Below, in pieces: positions 24,813 through 33,965 of a stretch of DNA of 64,000 nt; position 1 is the first letter of the stretch; each line of letters starts with the position of its first letter. The notes below the pieces were generated by a model that made no database searches, was not told where the DNA came from, and saw nothing but the letters and a program-made list of their open reading frames with translations. The translations under genes were made by a program, and so were the position numbers. The stretch spans positions 1 to 64,000 of the forward strand of contig DASVTY010000124.1 in NCBI GenBank assembly GCA_036387315.1, read 5' to 3'. The stretch comes from JALZCH01 sp036387315. Its GTDB lineage: Bacteria; Acidobacteriota; Blastocatellia; Pyrinomonadales; Pyrinomonadaceae.

Positions 24813-24908
24813 ACCGCCGAGACGCAGAGACGCAGAGTTTTCAATTAATGACTTAAAAGGAATCTTATTAATTATTTTTCTTTCTCGGCGTCTCTGCGTC
24901 TCGGCGGT
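24813..24908. repeat. Perfect 21-bp inverted repeat between the two-component genes
   Basis: The arms at 24813-24833 (starting accgccgagacgcagagac) and 24888-24908 are exactly complementary; the 54-base centre is A+T-rich. The unit 'gagacgcagagacgcagag' is itself a short tandem repeat. It lies between the response regulator and kinase genes, and could act as an mRNA structure or a mobile repeat. Confidence 0.75.
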
Positions 24909-24913
24909 TCAAT

Positions 24914-25984
24914 TTATGGGAAAAATTCAACCCTTACAAAAACGCGCCCGCCGCGCTCAAAAGTTTCGAATTTGTGTTCGTTTGGAAACGCCTGCTCAAG
25001 CCGTTTTCGCACGTTTTCGAGACCGATGTGCGTTGATTTACCGTTTCGCGCAAAACCGTTTGCCGTCGTATCAACCCATTTTCCGGTGTTGCTGATTTCA
25101 AGGAAAAGCCGTCCTTTTTCTTTTCGCGCCCGAATTTCGATTTCGAGCGGCAACGCACTCGTTTGCATTCCGTATTTGACGGCGTTTTCAATCAAAGGAT
25201 GCAGCAAAAAGCTCGGCAAACGAAAATTTTCGGCTTCGGGCGCAACGTCAATTTTGATTTTTAGTTTATCTTCAAAACGCACTTGCTCGATTTCGAGATA
25301 ATTTCCGACCGCTTGAATTTCATCTCGCAAAGTCACGCTTTCATTTTTGGTGTGAACGAGCGAATAACGCAAAAATTCGGATAATTCGCCGAGCATTTTT
25401 TCGGTTTTTTGCGGCGATTCGTGAACCAGCGCGCTCGCCGAATTGAGCGAGTTGAACAGAAAATGCGGGTTTAATTGATAACGCAGCATTTTCAATTCGG
25501 CTTCCTGCGCCAGAGCCTGCGATTTTAAAGCGTTTTCTTCTTCTTCGCGTTTGCTTTGCCAATACTTGATGCCGAAATAAAGCGCGCTCCACGACAAAAA
25601 CAAAAACGGTTTGTGATGCTGTAGGGAAACAATAAAAGTGTCGGATAAATAAGCGATCAAGTTTTGCTTATCCGGCACCGGAAACCGTCTGATTCCTAAA
25701 ATTGCGAAAACAATTTCCCCTAAAATCAGCCAGAGATAAGCGGCGGCGATTGAACAAACAACTATGACCGCGCCGATTGTCAAAACATTCGGCTTTCTGT
25801 TCCAAACGCGCTGATAAATCGGTCGCAATGCGAATGTCAGAGCGCAGGCGACGACCAGATAAATAAAATAAACCGGAAAAAATCGCCCTTCAGCCGACAA
25901 ATAACGGTCGAGAACGTAACCCGACCAGCCGACGATTTGCAGCGTCCAGAAAAGCGATAAATTTTCCGTCAATTTTTTTAGCAT
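24914..25984 (-). CDS. Membrane sensor histidine kinase of the LytS/YehU type
   Basis: The start is taken at the ATG at 25984 (MLKKLTENLSLFWTLQ), giving 356 residues; an in-frame start 15 codons earlier lies inside the upstream gene. Several membrane helices cover residues 1-150 (FFPVYFIYLVVACALTF, NVLTIGAVIVVCSIAAAYLWLI). A linker follows, then the His_kinase domain with LRYQLNPHFLFNSLNS and the predicted phospho-His in NPHFLFN. The ATPase part has LIENAVKYG and IGLENVRKRLEQAFP. The start overlaps the stop of the gene upstream by one base (TAATG), so translation is coupled. It phosphorylates the downstream LytTR regulator, which is inferred. Confidence 0.92.
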   Translation of the reverse strand: MLKKLTENLSLFWTLQIVGWSGYVLDRYLSAEGRFFPVYFIYLVVACALTFALRPIYQRVWNRKPNVLTIGAVIVVCSIAAAYLWLILGEIVFAILGIRRFPVPDKQNLIAYLSDTFIVSLQHHKPFLFLSWSALYFGIKYWQSKREEEENALKSQALAQEAELKMLRYQLNPHFLFNSLNSASALVHESPQKTEKMLGELSEFLRYSLVHTKNESVTLRDEIQAVGNYLEIEQVRFEDKLKIKIDVAPEAENFRLPSFLLHPLIENAVKYGMQTSALPLEIEIRARKEKGRLFLEISNTGKWVDTTANGFARNGKSTHIGLENVRKRLEQAFPNEHKFETFERGGRVFVRVEFFP

Positions 25985-26451
25985 TATTGCTGTTTGATTC
26001 GGGTGTAATGCGCCGCAGCGACTTGCCACGCGCCTTTTCGCTTTAAATACGTGCAGGTGAAATGAACGCGGGCGTCAATCTTGGTTCCCTGATAAACGTA
26101 TTTTTCGATGATGTAGCCGGTCGAGATTGCTACATCGTCATCGAGAAGCCGAACTTTGTGGCTTGTCTCGTCAATTTTGAAAACGGCATCCGGCGAAAAC
26201 TCTGTGTAATCCGCTTTGACATTGGCTTTTTTCTCTGCTTTAGTCAATATTTTGCCGTTGCTGCCCGTAATCAAAAAATCTTCGGCAACAATTCGGTCAT
26301 AATCTTTCAAATCACGGCTTGAGTAAGATTCAACCTGCCATTGCCGATCCATTTTCTTAATTTCTTCAATCGATTTCTCGTTGCTTTGAGCCAAAGTGAC
26401 GGAAAGCGCCGACACAATTAGCAAAACTGAAACCAGGACTTTTTTTAACAT
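25984..26451 (-). CDS. Secreted NTF2-like (DUF4440) protein
   Basis: This 155-residue protein has a signal peptide ending near TLAQS (residue 22). The rest fits a small NTF2-like alpha+beta cone: KKMDRQWQVESYSSRDL, DRIVAEDFLITGSNGKI, VRLLDDDVAISTGYIIEKYVY, HFTCTYLKRKGAWQVAAAHYTRIK. DUF4440 domains of this type bind small molecules or act as isomerase-like enzymes. The role here is unknown. Its stop overlaps the kinase ATG by one base, and it lies 12 bases after the propeller-hydrolase gene, so it may be part of the same operon. Confidence 0.78.
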   Translation of the reverse strand: MLKKVLVSVLLIVSALSVTLAQSNEKSIEEIKKMDRQWQVESYSSRDLKDYDRIVAEDFLITGSNGKILTKAEKKANVKADYTEFSPDAVFKIDETSHKVRLLDDDVAISTGYIIEKYVYQGTKIDARVHFTCTYLKRKGAWQVAAAHYTRIKQQ

Positions 26452-26463
26452 AATTCCTCCGAG

Positions 26464-27924
26464 TTATTTCTGAAAATGCGCCCAATCCAGCACCGGAATC
26501 AGCCACTCTTTCATCGGGCGATAAATAAAACCGTGCTGCAAACCGGTTTCGAGCATAACTTCTTTGCGTTTGCTAATTCCTTCGGCATCGTCGAAAACCG
26601 GCTGACAAGTTCCGACCGAATCGCTTTTTTCGTAAATTGACAAAATGTTGCCGTGAAGGTTAATCAATTTCAAAAAATCTTCGTTTACGCCGCAACCCGC
26701 AATAATCACAAAGTTTACGTTTTTATTTTTCAGATAAGTCGAAGCTACCATTGCGATAAACGCGCCTCTTGATGCGCCGACCACCGTGATGTTTTCCGGC
26801 GCAGCGCCGTCTTTTAACAATTGCCGAATTTGTTCAGCGACTTTTGCCGCATACGCTTCGACATCAGTGTCTTTGGGGCGCGGTTCGCTGATAACGTTAA
26901 AACCTTCGGCTCGAAGACCTTCGACTATTTTCTCATATTCGTACGCGCCGTATTTTTCGCTAACGGCTTTCACGCCCTGGTCTTCGACAATTTTCCCGTG
27001 CAGATAAAACAAATACTTGGCGCTTTTGTTTGCCGTTTGTGCGACGGCTTCTTTCGCAGTTTGTTTGAGCGCGTCAAAATTTAGAGCCGCAAAATCAATT
27101 TCGTAAATGTCGCCCCAGCCGCGCGAGAAATAAAACTTTTTGCCGTCCGGCGAGACGAGCGGCGTGTATTCATAAACCTTCGTGTTGATTGTTTTTCCCA
27201 GCGTTTGCGGCGCAGTCCATTTGCCGCTGCGGTTAAAACTGACGTACAAATCGCCTTCTTCGCTTTCGCTGCCCGGTCGGTCGGAACAAATTATCAAATA
27301 GCTTCCGTCGGGCGCGACAAACGGATCGGCTTCGGTTGCCGGAGTGTTAATTTCGCCGAGGTTTTCAGCTTTTTGATATTTTCCGCCCACGAAACGCGAG
27401 CGATACAAATCGTTGTCTTTGCGCCCTTCAATTCGGACGGAAGCAAAATAAAGTGTGCCGTCTTTCGCCACAGAAGGATAATTATCGTAACCGGGAGAAT
27501 TTACTTCCGCGCCCAAATTTTGCGGCTCGCTCCAGCCGTTATTAGTTTTTTCGACAAACCAAATGTCGAAATTTGCCTTTTGGTCGTGTCCGTTCGGGCG
27601 CGTTGAAGCAAAGAACAAGCGTTTGCCGTCGGGCGAGAGCATCGGTTCTTTGTCCTGAAACGCCCCGGAAAACGGCGCGATTTGCGGTTCGCTCCATTTT
27701 CCATTCTCCCAACGCGAAAACATAATTTGTTCGTTGCCCCGGCGGTCTTTTCGGCGCGTGAAATAAACGGTTTTCCCATCGGGCGTAAAAGTCGGATTGT
27801 ATTCGTCCGCCGCCGTATCAATGACGCCTTCGGCAAAACGCGCGGGAGCTTTGGAAGTTTGAGCCGTAATCGCACAATTTGCCGTGAACAAGCAGAGAGC
27901 AATAGTTATGAATATTATTTTCAT
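26464..27924 (-). CDS. Secreted PD40 beta-propeller fused to an alpha/beta hydrolase domain
   Basis: Translation probably starts at the ATG at 27924, with a GGAG site about 8 bases upstream (486 residues). A signal peptide (ending ITAQ) is followed by WD40-like/PD40 repeats, each with a 'SPDGK' turn (TPDGKTVYFTRRKD, SPDGKRLFFAST, APDGSYLIICSDRP, SPDGKKFYFSRGW). From about residue 295 an alpha/beta-hydrolase-like domain has the nucleophile elbow GASRGA, with Ser as the probable nucleophile. The C terminus has a His (QHGFIYRPM) fitting the triad. It precedes the DUF4440 and LytS genes, 12 bases away, so it is probably the first gene of that operon. The substrate is unknown. Confidence 0.8.
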   Translation of the reverse strand: MKIIFITIALCLFTANCAITAQTSKAPARFAEGVIDTAADEYNPTFTPDGKTVYFTRRKDRRGNEQIMFSRWENGKWSEPQIAPFSGAFQDKEPMLSPDGKRLFFASTRPNGHDQKANFDIWFVEKTNNGWSEPQNLGAEVNSPGYDNYPSVAKDGTLYFASVRIEGRKDNDLYRSRFVGGKYQKAENLGEINTPATEADPFVAPDGSYLIICSDRPGSESEEGDLYVSFNRSGKWTAPQTLGKTINTKVYEYTPLVSPDGKKFYFSRGWGDIYEIDFAALNFDALKQTAKEAVAQTANKSAKYLFYLHGKIVEDQGVKAVSEKYGAYEYEKIVEGLRAEGFNVISEPRPKDTDVEAYAAKVAEQIRQLLKDGAAPENITVVGASRGAFIAMVASTYLKNKNVNFVIIAGCGVNEDFLKLINLHGNILSIYEKSDSVGTCQPVFDDAEGISKRKEVMLETGLQHGFIYRPMKEWLIPVLDWAHFQK

Positions 27925-28360
27925 TTTAAGAGTCTCCAAAATCTAATTTCCCATTGCCAAAATACGCCGAAAATCTTGCTTTATAACTCGAAATTTCGCG
28001 AACGGCAAATTAACTTTGCGAGCGGCTGAGAAAACCGCAGGGTTTATTTAAGAAAGGAATCTTGTTTTATGTCATCGCAGATGACAAATATTATAGCCTA
28101 GTGTGAAACGCTAGGTGTGCGGTTGTGAATTCTACGGCTCACTGAAAGTGAGCAACATTAATGTTAAATTTGTTCGTCGCCTTCAGCGACGGAATATTCT
28201 ATTTGCAATCAACCTAGCGTTTCACGCTAGGCTATACTGTTTGTCGCCTTTGGCGACTGTGAATAAGCTCTTGCAAAATCAAAAATTTCAGTTTTCAAAA
28301 GGAAAATGCGAAGATGCTTGAATTAATTTATTCTGAAAGACATTATTTTTAAAGACATTT
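27925..28360. other. Intergenic region between the propeller gene and proS
   Basis: No gene is supported here. It holds divergent promoters and a cluster of short palindromes, described separately. Confidence 0.5.
28097..28257. repeat. REP-like palindrome cluster
   Basis: Five short hairpins are packed in 160 bases. Two, at 28097-28115 (cctagtgtgaaacgctagg) and 28213-28231 (cctagcgtttcacgctagg), are inverted copies with one mismatch. Others are gctcact..agtgagc (28137-28153), cgtcgc..gcgacg (28175-28191) and gtcgcc..ggcgac (28243-28257). Such dense palindromes between genes are typical of REP/BIME elements. No transposase is nearby. Confidence 0.7.
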
Positions 28361-29833
28361 ATGAGCAAAGGTATTACAAAACGCAGCGAAGATTATTCAG
28401 CCTGGTATAACGAATTGGTTCAGCGCGCGGATTTGGCGGAAAACTCCGCCGTCCGCGGCTGTATGGTGATTAAACCTTACGGCTTTTCGATCTGGGAAAA
28501 AATGCAGCGCGCGCTTGACGATATGTTCAAAGAAACCGGACACTCGAACGCATATTTCCCGCTTTTTATTCCGAAATCGTTTCTATCGAAAGAAGCCTCA
28601 CACGTCGAAGGCTTTGCCAAAGAATGCGCCGTCGTCACGCATTACCGTTTGAAAAACGCCGAAGACGGAAGCGGCGTAATCGTTGACCCGGAAGCGAAAT
28701 TGGAAGAAGAACTGATTGTGCGCCCGACTTCGGAAACCGTAATTTGGAGCACGTACAAAAATTGGATTCAATCGTACCGAGATTTGCCGCTTTTGATTAA
28801 TCAATGGGCAAATGTCGTGCGCTGGGAAATGCGGACGAGAATGTTTTTGCGCACAACCGAATTTCTCTGGCAGGAAGGTCACACGGCGCACGCAACCACC
28901 GAAGAAGCGCAGGAAGAAACGAATCGGATGCTCGAAGTTTATGCGACTTTTGCCGAAGAATGGATGGCTCTGCCCGTAATACGCGGCGCGAAAACACCGA
29001 ATGAGCGTTTTGCGGGCGCTGAGGACACGCTTTGCATCGAAGGCTTGATGCAGGACGGAAAGGCTCTGCAATGCGGGACTTCGCATTTTTTGGGACAGAA
29101 TTTTGCCCGCGCTTTTGACGTGACTTTTACCAATAAAGCCGGCGAGCGCGAATTAGTTTGGGGAACTTCGTGGGGCGTTTCGACCAGATTGATGGGTGCG
29201 CTGATTATGGCGCATTCGGATGACAACGGACTTGTTTTGCCGCCGAAGCTCGCGCCGATTCAAGTTGTGATCGTTCCGATTTATCGAGCGCCGGAAGATT
29301 TGCAAAAAATCAGCGAAAAAGTGTCGCCGCTTGTCGCCGAATTAAAAGCCAGAGGAATTTCGGTCAAGTTCGATGATTCTGACAACAATAAACCCGGCTG
29401 GAAATTTGCCGAATACGAATTGCGCGGCGTTCCCGTCCGCATAGCGATGGGAATGCGCGATTTGGAAAACGGGACATTAGAAATCGCACGCCGCGACAAT
29501 CTGACAAAAGAAACGCAGCAGTTTGACGGAGCGGCGGATTTTATCGCCAATCTGCTCGATGAAATTCAGGCTAATATTTATCAAAAAGCTCTGAAATTCC
29601 GCGAGGAAAATACTTTTCGCGTTGACACATGGGACGAATTCAAAGAACAAATCGAGCGCGGCGGCTTTTTGTCGGCGCATTGGGACGGCACGGCGGAAAC
29701 CGAAGAGCGAATCAAGGAAGAAACAAAAGCGACAATTCGCTGCATTCCGCTCGCTGCGCCGGAAGAATCGGGTGTTGACGTTTATTCGGGCGAGCCGTCG
29801 AAACGGCGAGTTATTTTTGCCAGAGCTTATTAA
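28361..29833 (+). CDS. proS: Prolyl-tRNA synthetase, archaeal/eukaryotic-like type
   Basis: This 490-residue class II synthetase joins proline to tRNA-Pro. It has the short form without the bacterial insertion (YbaK) domain. Motif 2 runs from RWEMRTRMFLRTTEFLWQEG, motif 3 from GTSWGVSTRLMGALIM, and ATP/proline residues are intact by pattern. The anticodon-binding domain is APIQVVIVPIY onward. A C-terminal extension ends in Tyr (IFARAY), which is typical of this class. The start follows a long A+T-rich leader; the stop is followed by a good terminator. The family is found in some bacteria including acidobacteria. Confidence 0.95.
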   Translation: MSKGITKRSEDYSAWYNELVQRADLAENSAVRGCMVIKPYGFSIWEKMQRALDDMFKETGHSNAYFPLFIPKSFLSKEASHVEGFAKECAVVTHYRLKNAEDGSGVIVDPEAKLEEELIVRPTSETVIWSTYKNWIQSYRDLPLLINQWANVVRWEMRTRMFLRTTEFLWQEGHTAHATTEEAQEETNRMLEVYATFAEEWMALPVIRGAKTPNERFAGAEDTLCIEGLMQDGKALQCGTSHFLGQNFARAFDVTFTNKAGERELVWGTSWGVSTRLMGALIMAHSDDNGLVLPPKLAPIQVVIVPIYRAPEDLQKISEKVSPLVAELKARGISVKFDDSDNNKPGWKFAEYELRGVPVRIAMGMRDLENGTLEIARRDNLTKETQQFDGAADFIANLLDEIQANIYQKALKFREENTFRVDTWDEFKEQIERGGFLSAHWDGTAETEERIKEETKATIRCIPLAAPEESGVDVYSGEPSKRRVIFARAY

Positions 29834-29848
29834 GCTAAAAATAATTGT

Positions 29849-29879
29849 AAAAGGCGTGTTTCCGACTCGCCTTTTTCTT
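29849..29879 (+). terminator. Rho-independent terminator of proS
   Basis: The stem aaaaggcg/cgcctttt lies 16 bases after the proS stop and is followed by a T-rich tract. The loop is about 11 bases. Confidence 0.75.
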
Positions 29880-29957
29880 TTAATGTTTTCCGCAACCAGC
29901 TTTTGTTATAAACTTTTACACTGTTTTGACTGATTTTTACGAATTGGAGCTTTTATT

Positions 29958-30707
29958 TTGAGTCTTTTATTAGAAGGAAAACGCGCTTTTGTATCGGGCG
30001 GGACGCGCGGCATCGGCGCGGCGCTTTGCGAAGTTTTTGCGCGCGAAGGCGCTGACGTGGCTTTTAATTATCATTCGCGCGATGATTTGGCGGAAGCCGT
30101 TAAAGAGAAAATCGGTGCTTTCGGGCGGCGCGCCGAAGCATTCAAAATTTCCGTGACGGATCGTTTGGGTTTGAAAAAGATGACGCGCGAATTGGTCGAA
30201 AAATGGGGCGGAATTGATGTTTTGGTCAACAACGCTGCGGTAAACAAACCCGACAATTTCGCCACGACCACCGATAAATCCTGGGATTGGGTGATTGACA
30301 CCAACGTCAACTCCCTTTTCGCCGTGACCAAACCGATTTATAAACAAATGATCCGGCAGCGCGCCGGAGCGATTTTAAATATCACGTCGGTCGGCGCACT
30401 GCGTGCCTTGCCGACTTCGGTTCACTACGCTACTTCAAAAGCCGCGATGATCGGTTTTACCAAATGTCTTTCACGCGAAGCCGCAAATTTCGGTGTTTCA
30501 GTCAACGCCATTGCCGCCGGAATTTTCGACACCGATTTGGCTCACACGCTGCCCGAACGACTGCTGCAAATGCACGATTTTTGGGTTTCCAAAGGCAGGC
30601 TAGGTAAACCCGAAGAATTGGCTGAAGTCGCCGCGTTTGTGGTCAGTGACCGCAACAGTTTTATGAACGGCGAAGTGTTTATTGTTGACGGTGGCGCAGT
30701 TACGTAA
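29958..30707 (+). CDS. Short-chain dehydrogenase/reductase (FabG-like)
   Basis: This 249-residue NAD(P)-dependent oxidoreductase has the classical SDR pattern. The cofactor motif is GTRGIGAA (about residues 16-23), NNAAV lies near residue 91, the active-site Ser is in ITSVGAL, and YATSK gives Tyr and Lys of the triad. The C-terminal tail (GEVFIVDGGAVT) is typical of 3-oxoacyl-ACP reductase-like members. The start is a TTG with a GGAG site eight bases upstream. No substrate can be fixed; a fatty-acid or sugar-alcohol substrate would both fit. The frame of the following Uma2-like gene runs into its stop. Confidence 0.9.
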   Translation: MSLLLEGKRAFVSGGTRGIGAALCEVFAREGADVAFNYHSRDDLAEAVKEKIGAFGRRAEAFKISVTDRLGLKKMTRELVEKWGGIDVLVNNAAVNKPDNFATTTDKSWDWVIDTNVNSLFAVTKPIYKQMIRQRAGAILNITSVGALRALPTSVHYATSKAAMIGFTKCLSREAANFGVSVNAIAAGIFDTDLAHTLPERLLQMHDFWVSKGRLGKPEELAEVAAFVVSDRNSFMNGEVFIVDGGAVT

Positions 30708-30712
30708 AACTT

Positions 30713-31333
30713 ATCGGAACGCCATATTACACAATTGAAGATTACCTTGGAATCGAGCGTTCGAGCATTGAGCGTTACGAGTTTCTTGATGGCGAGATTT
30801 ATCTAATGGCTGGTGAATCCGATGCTCACGGTGATATTTGTACAAATCTGTTGAGTGAAATAGGTTTTCAGCTTAAAAGAACGCCTTGCCGCGTGCGCTC
30901 AAAAGATACAAAGGTTCGCAGCGGTGCTATTCCCGAAAAAGCTCGAACGACAAAAGGAATGTTTTCTTATCCGGATGTCGTTGTGTTTTGCGGTGCTTTG
31001 CAGCATCACGACGAATACAAAGACGTTTTGATTAATCCGAACGTCTTTATTGAGGTTTTATCAGAAAGCACTGCGGAATTTGACCGCGGCGAGAAATTTA
31101 TGCGTTACCGCAATTGGAATCCGACGCTTACCGATTATATTTTGGTTTCGCAGGACAAGCCCGTCGTTGAACATTATGTTCGTCAGGAAAATGGAACCTG
31201 GATTTTACACGAATATCACGGTTTGGCGGCGAATTTTAAAATTGATTCAATCAACTGCGTTTTAAATCTTGCCGAAGTTTTTGACCGTGTAGAATTTCCC
31301 CCCGATGCGCTTGACGTTTTCCCGACTAAATGA
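30713..31333 (+). pseudogene. Uma2 family endonuclease-like gene lacking a clear start codon
   Basis: Codons in one frame encode a good Uma2 (DUF820, PD-(D/E)XK-like) protein. They begin with TPYYTIEDYL, IERYEFLDGEIYLMAGES, then YPDVVVF, FIEVLSEST and DYILVSQDKP, with the acidic residues of the family in place. The frame is open only back to a TGA at 30686-30688, and no ATG, GTG or TTG precedes the conserved N-terminal part. The first ATG (30806) is 32 codons inside it and would remove the conserved Glu. The N terminus begins just after the SDR stop codon, as if the true start was lost by deletion. Start at an ATT or ATC codon is possible. Confidence 0.7.
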
Positions 31334-31456
31334 AATTGAAATTGGATTTCAGCACTAAATCTTTTTCTTGCAATAACTTAATATTGACAAAATATTTTTA
31401 AAACTTTATTCTGGTAATTGATTTTTAAATTAGCAATTATTGAAAGGCGAGATATT

Positions 31457-31915
31457 ATGGCAAAACCGGAATTAATCGAATGTATGAATCGCGCGTTGGC
31501 ACTCGAATTGGCGGGAACTATACAATACACGCAACACAGTTTTTTGGTCACGGGAATCGAACGCGAAATCTATCGCAAATTCTTCCGCGATCAGGCGGAA
31601 GAAGCGCACGGACACACCTATGATTTGGGCGATAAAATCGTTTCTCTCGGTGGCGTTCCGACGGTCGAACCGGCGATGATTTTACAGGCAACGGAATTAT
31701 CGGAAATGTTGAAAATGGATTTGGCGCTCGAACGTGAGGCTTTAGCAGGTTATATGGCTGCCTGGGAATTGTGCGACGATCATAAACCGACGCAGTTTTG
31801 GCTCGAAGAAAGAATTGCCGAAGAGCAGATTCACGTCGAAGAACTCGAAAAATTGACGAACGAGCGAACATCGCGCATTAATTCAGAACGCATTACGCTC
31901 AGACAAGTCAGCTAA
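31457..31915 (+). CDS. Bacterioferritin/ferritin-like iron-storage protein
   Basis: Translation probably starts at the ATG at 31457 (MAKPELIECMNRAL), with a GAAAGG site upstream, giving 152 residues; an earlier in-frame start is less likely. The four-helix bundle has diiron ligands by pattern: Glu17 (ALEL), Glu48/His51 (EEAHGH), and Glu127/His130 (EEQIH). Met52, the haem ligand of true bacterioferritin, is Gly here, so a haem-free ferritin-like protein is likely. Small-size Dps is less likely. A strong two-way terminator follows. Confidence 0.85.
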   Translation: MAKPELIECMNRALALELAGTIQYTQHSFLVTGIEREIYRKFFRDQAEEAHGHTYDLGDKIVSLGGVPTVEPAMILQATELSEMLKMDLALEREALAGYMAAWELCDDHKPTQFWLEERIAEEQIHVEELEKLTNERTSRINSERITLRQVS

Positions 31916-31936
31916 ATTTTAATAAAATCGAAACAA

Positions 31937-31981
31937 AAAAACTCCGGTTTAAGTTCGCCGCAAACTTAAACCGGAGTTTTC
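31937..31981. terminator. Bidirectional rho-independent terminator
   Basis: A stem of about 15 bp (actccggtttaagtt / its complement) has A runs before and T runs after it on both strands. It serves both the ferritin gene and the convergent glucose-6-phosphate isomerase gene. Confidence 0.85.
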
Positions 31982-31984
31982 TAT

Positions 31985-33718
31985 TTATCCATTGTTTGAT
32001 TTGAGCGCCGCCAGCAAAATCTCAAAAGCGGTTTCCAAATCTTTTCCCAAATGCACGCGCAAAGCGCGTCGGCTGCGGTCGAGCAAAACTTGAAAATCGC
32101 CGCGCGCTTGTGCGGCTTTGACGACGCCGAAAGTAAAATTTTGTTCCGGCACGGGGAAATCAATCGAATCGTCGCTCGTAATCTGCAAAAAGACGCCGTT
32201 GTTTGCGCCGCCTTTGTAAGCCTGCCCGGTCGAATGCAGAAATCTGGGTCCAAATCCGAGGCAAGTCGCCGCGCGATAATTTTCCAAAACCCAATGCCGT
32301 AAATTGCTTAAGATTTGAAAACTTTCCGCATTCATTTCGAGATAAGCGAGAAGCGCAAAATAATCATCCGCTTTGATTCGCGCAAAATGCGCCCGCAAAT
32401 AATTCGTTAAAGATTTTTCGCCTGCAAGCAAAGCGTCAAGCTCTGCTAAATTGCGTTCGTCGGTGAACAATTTGATTCCGTTTTCTTCAAAAAACGCGGT
32501 TTCCTCCGGCAGCTCACCCGTTTTTTCATATTCTTCGGTAATTTTGCGGGCTTCGATTTTCGCCGCTTCAACGTCCGGCTGATTAAAAGGATTGATTCGC
32601 ATTGCGCTTCCGGCAACCGCCGTGGCGATTTCCCAGCGGAAAAACTCTTGTCCGAGATTGCCTGCGTCGGGCAGATTGATTTCGATAACCGGCTGACCGG
32701 CTCTGACGAGCGCCTCAATCGCGGCGTCCTCGTGCGGGTTTCGGCTGCCTTCGAGTTTTAAATGAACAAAAATGCGGTCGTCGCCGTAATCTCCGATTGG
32801 CAAAATTTCTTCGCCGTCAATCGGAATTATCGCCGCCCCGTTTTTGCCGGTAGATTCGGCAATTAGCTGTTCGAGCCACGCGCCCAAATCGAAAATCTGC
32901 GGCGAAGTGAAAATCGTCAGCTTATCGCGCCCGCTTCGATGAGCCGCGCCTAAAATTGCGCCCAGCATAACACCGGGATTTTTCTCCGCGTCCGCGTTTT
33001 GACAAGCCTCGACCATCAAAGCGGCGCGATTTAAAAACTCACCGGCGTTTAAACCCATCGCGGCGGCGGGAATCATTCCGAAATCGGAAAGGACTGAAAA
33101 ACGTCCGCCGATTTCCGGCAAGCCGAAAAAGATGCGCCAAAAACCGTCGCGTTCCGCGACTTGCTGCATTTTCGAATTCGGGTCGGTAATGGCGACAAAC
33201 TGTTTTCCGGCATTTTCTCGCCCGACAGTTTCCGCAACTCTTTCAAAGAAATATTGTTTAAAACAATTCGGCTCAAGCGTCGAACCGCTTTTGCTGGCGA
33301 CGATAAAAAGCGTGTTCGCCAAATCTATTTTTTCTTCCACCGCGCGAACCTGAGCCGGAGCGGTCGAATCCAGAATGTGAAATTCCGGAAAACCGTCCTG
33401 CTTGCCGAAAGTAAAACTCAAAACTTCCGGCGCAAGCGACGATCCGCCCATTCCGAGCAGCAGAATATGACTGAAATTGCGTGCGCGAACTTCGTTTTGA
33501 AAATTTTCGATGCGCGCGATTTCGTCCCGCTGTTTTTCGACAATTGAAAGCCAGCCGAGCCATTTCGCTTCGTCGTCATTTGTCCACAAACCGGCGTCTT
33601 TCGCCCATAAACGCCCGGTTTTATTTTCTCTGTTCCAATCGTTCAATTCCTGTTCAACTGCGCGGTGCAAATCGTCCGGCAAAGAAAAAGCTTGCGAGTT
33701 AAGTTTAATTTCGCTCAT
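31985..33718 (-). CDS. pgi: Glucose-6-phosphate isomerase
   Basis: This protein of 577 residues interconverts glucose-6-phosphate and fructose-6-phosphate. The SIS-type sugar isomerase domains show LLLGMGGSSLAPEVLSF, ASKSGSTLEPN, TDPNSKMQQVAERDGF, and later YRAATCLGFGPRFLHSTGQAYKGG. It is of the form also found in transaldolase-isomerase fusions, but the transaldolase part is absent. The start at 33718 (MSEIKLNSQAF) fits the usual family N terminus; another in-frame start is 36 bases earlier. No ribosome site is obvious for either. Length is normal for the form. A terminator lies between it and the ferritin gene. Confidence 0.9.
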   Translation of the reverse strand: MSEIKLNSQAFSLPDDLHRAVEQELNDWNRENKTGRLWAKDAGLWTNDDEAKWLGWLSIVEKQRDEIARIENFQNEVRARNFSHILLLGMGGSSLAPEVLSFTFGKQDGFPEFHILDSTAPAQVRAVEEKIDLANTLFIVASKSGSTLEPNCFKQYFFERVAETVGRENAGKQFVAITDPNSKMQQVAERDGFWRIFFGLPEIGGRFSVLSDFGMIPAAAMGLNAGEFLNRAALMVEACQNADAEKNPGVMLGAILGAAHRSGRDKLTIFTSPQIFDLGAWLEQLIAESTGKNGAAIIPIDGEEILPIGDYGDDRIFVHLKLEGSRNPHEDAAIEALVRAGQPVIEINLPDAGNLGQEFFRWEIATAVAGSAMRINPFNQPDVEAAKIEARKITEEYEKTGELPEETAFFEENGIKLFTDERNLAELDALLAGEKSLTNYLRAHFARIKADDYFALLAYLEMNAESFQILSNLRHWVLENYRAATCLGFGPRFLHSTGQAYKGGANNGVFLQITSDDSIDFPVPEQNFTFGVVKAAQARGDFQVLLDRSRRALRVHLGKDLETAFEILLAALKSNNG

Positions 33719-33770
33719 AAATTTATTCGTGATTTTGTTAACAGCATTCATCATTGCCGACTCATTGTAA

Positions 33771-33870
33771 GAGAGTCAAGAGTCTGGTGAGTCGAGAGTC
33801 TAGAGAGTCAAAGGAATTTAAATCAAATAAAATTCGAGTTGACTCAAGACTCTCCAGACTCTTGACTCTC
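33771..33870. repeat. Inverted repeat made of 'gagagtc' units
   Basis: The arms at about 33771-33800 (gagagtcaagagtctggtga...) and 33841-33870 are complementary over 30 bases with a few mismatches; each is built from GAGAGTC/GACTCTC units. Related elements occur at 35986-36083 and 36447-36483. Confidence 0.75.
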
Positions 33871-33965
33871 TTGACGCGCGGTGAAAAGAAAATCTAAAAT
33901 CCCTAGCCGAACGGGATTTATCGAACACAGTTTTCCGGCGGTTTTTAGCAGAACAAATAAATTAA

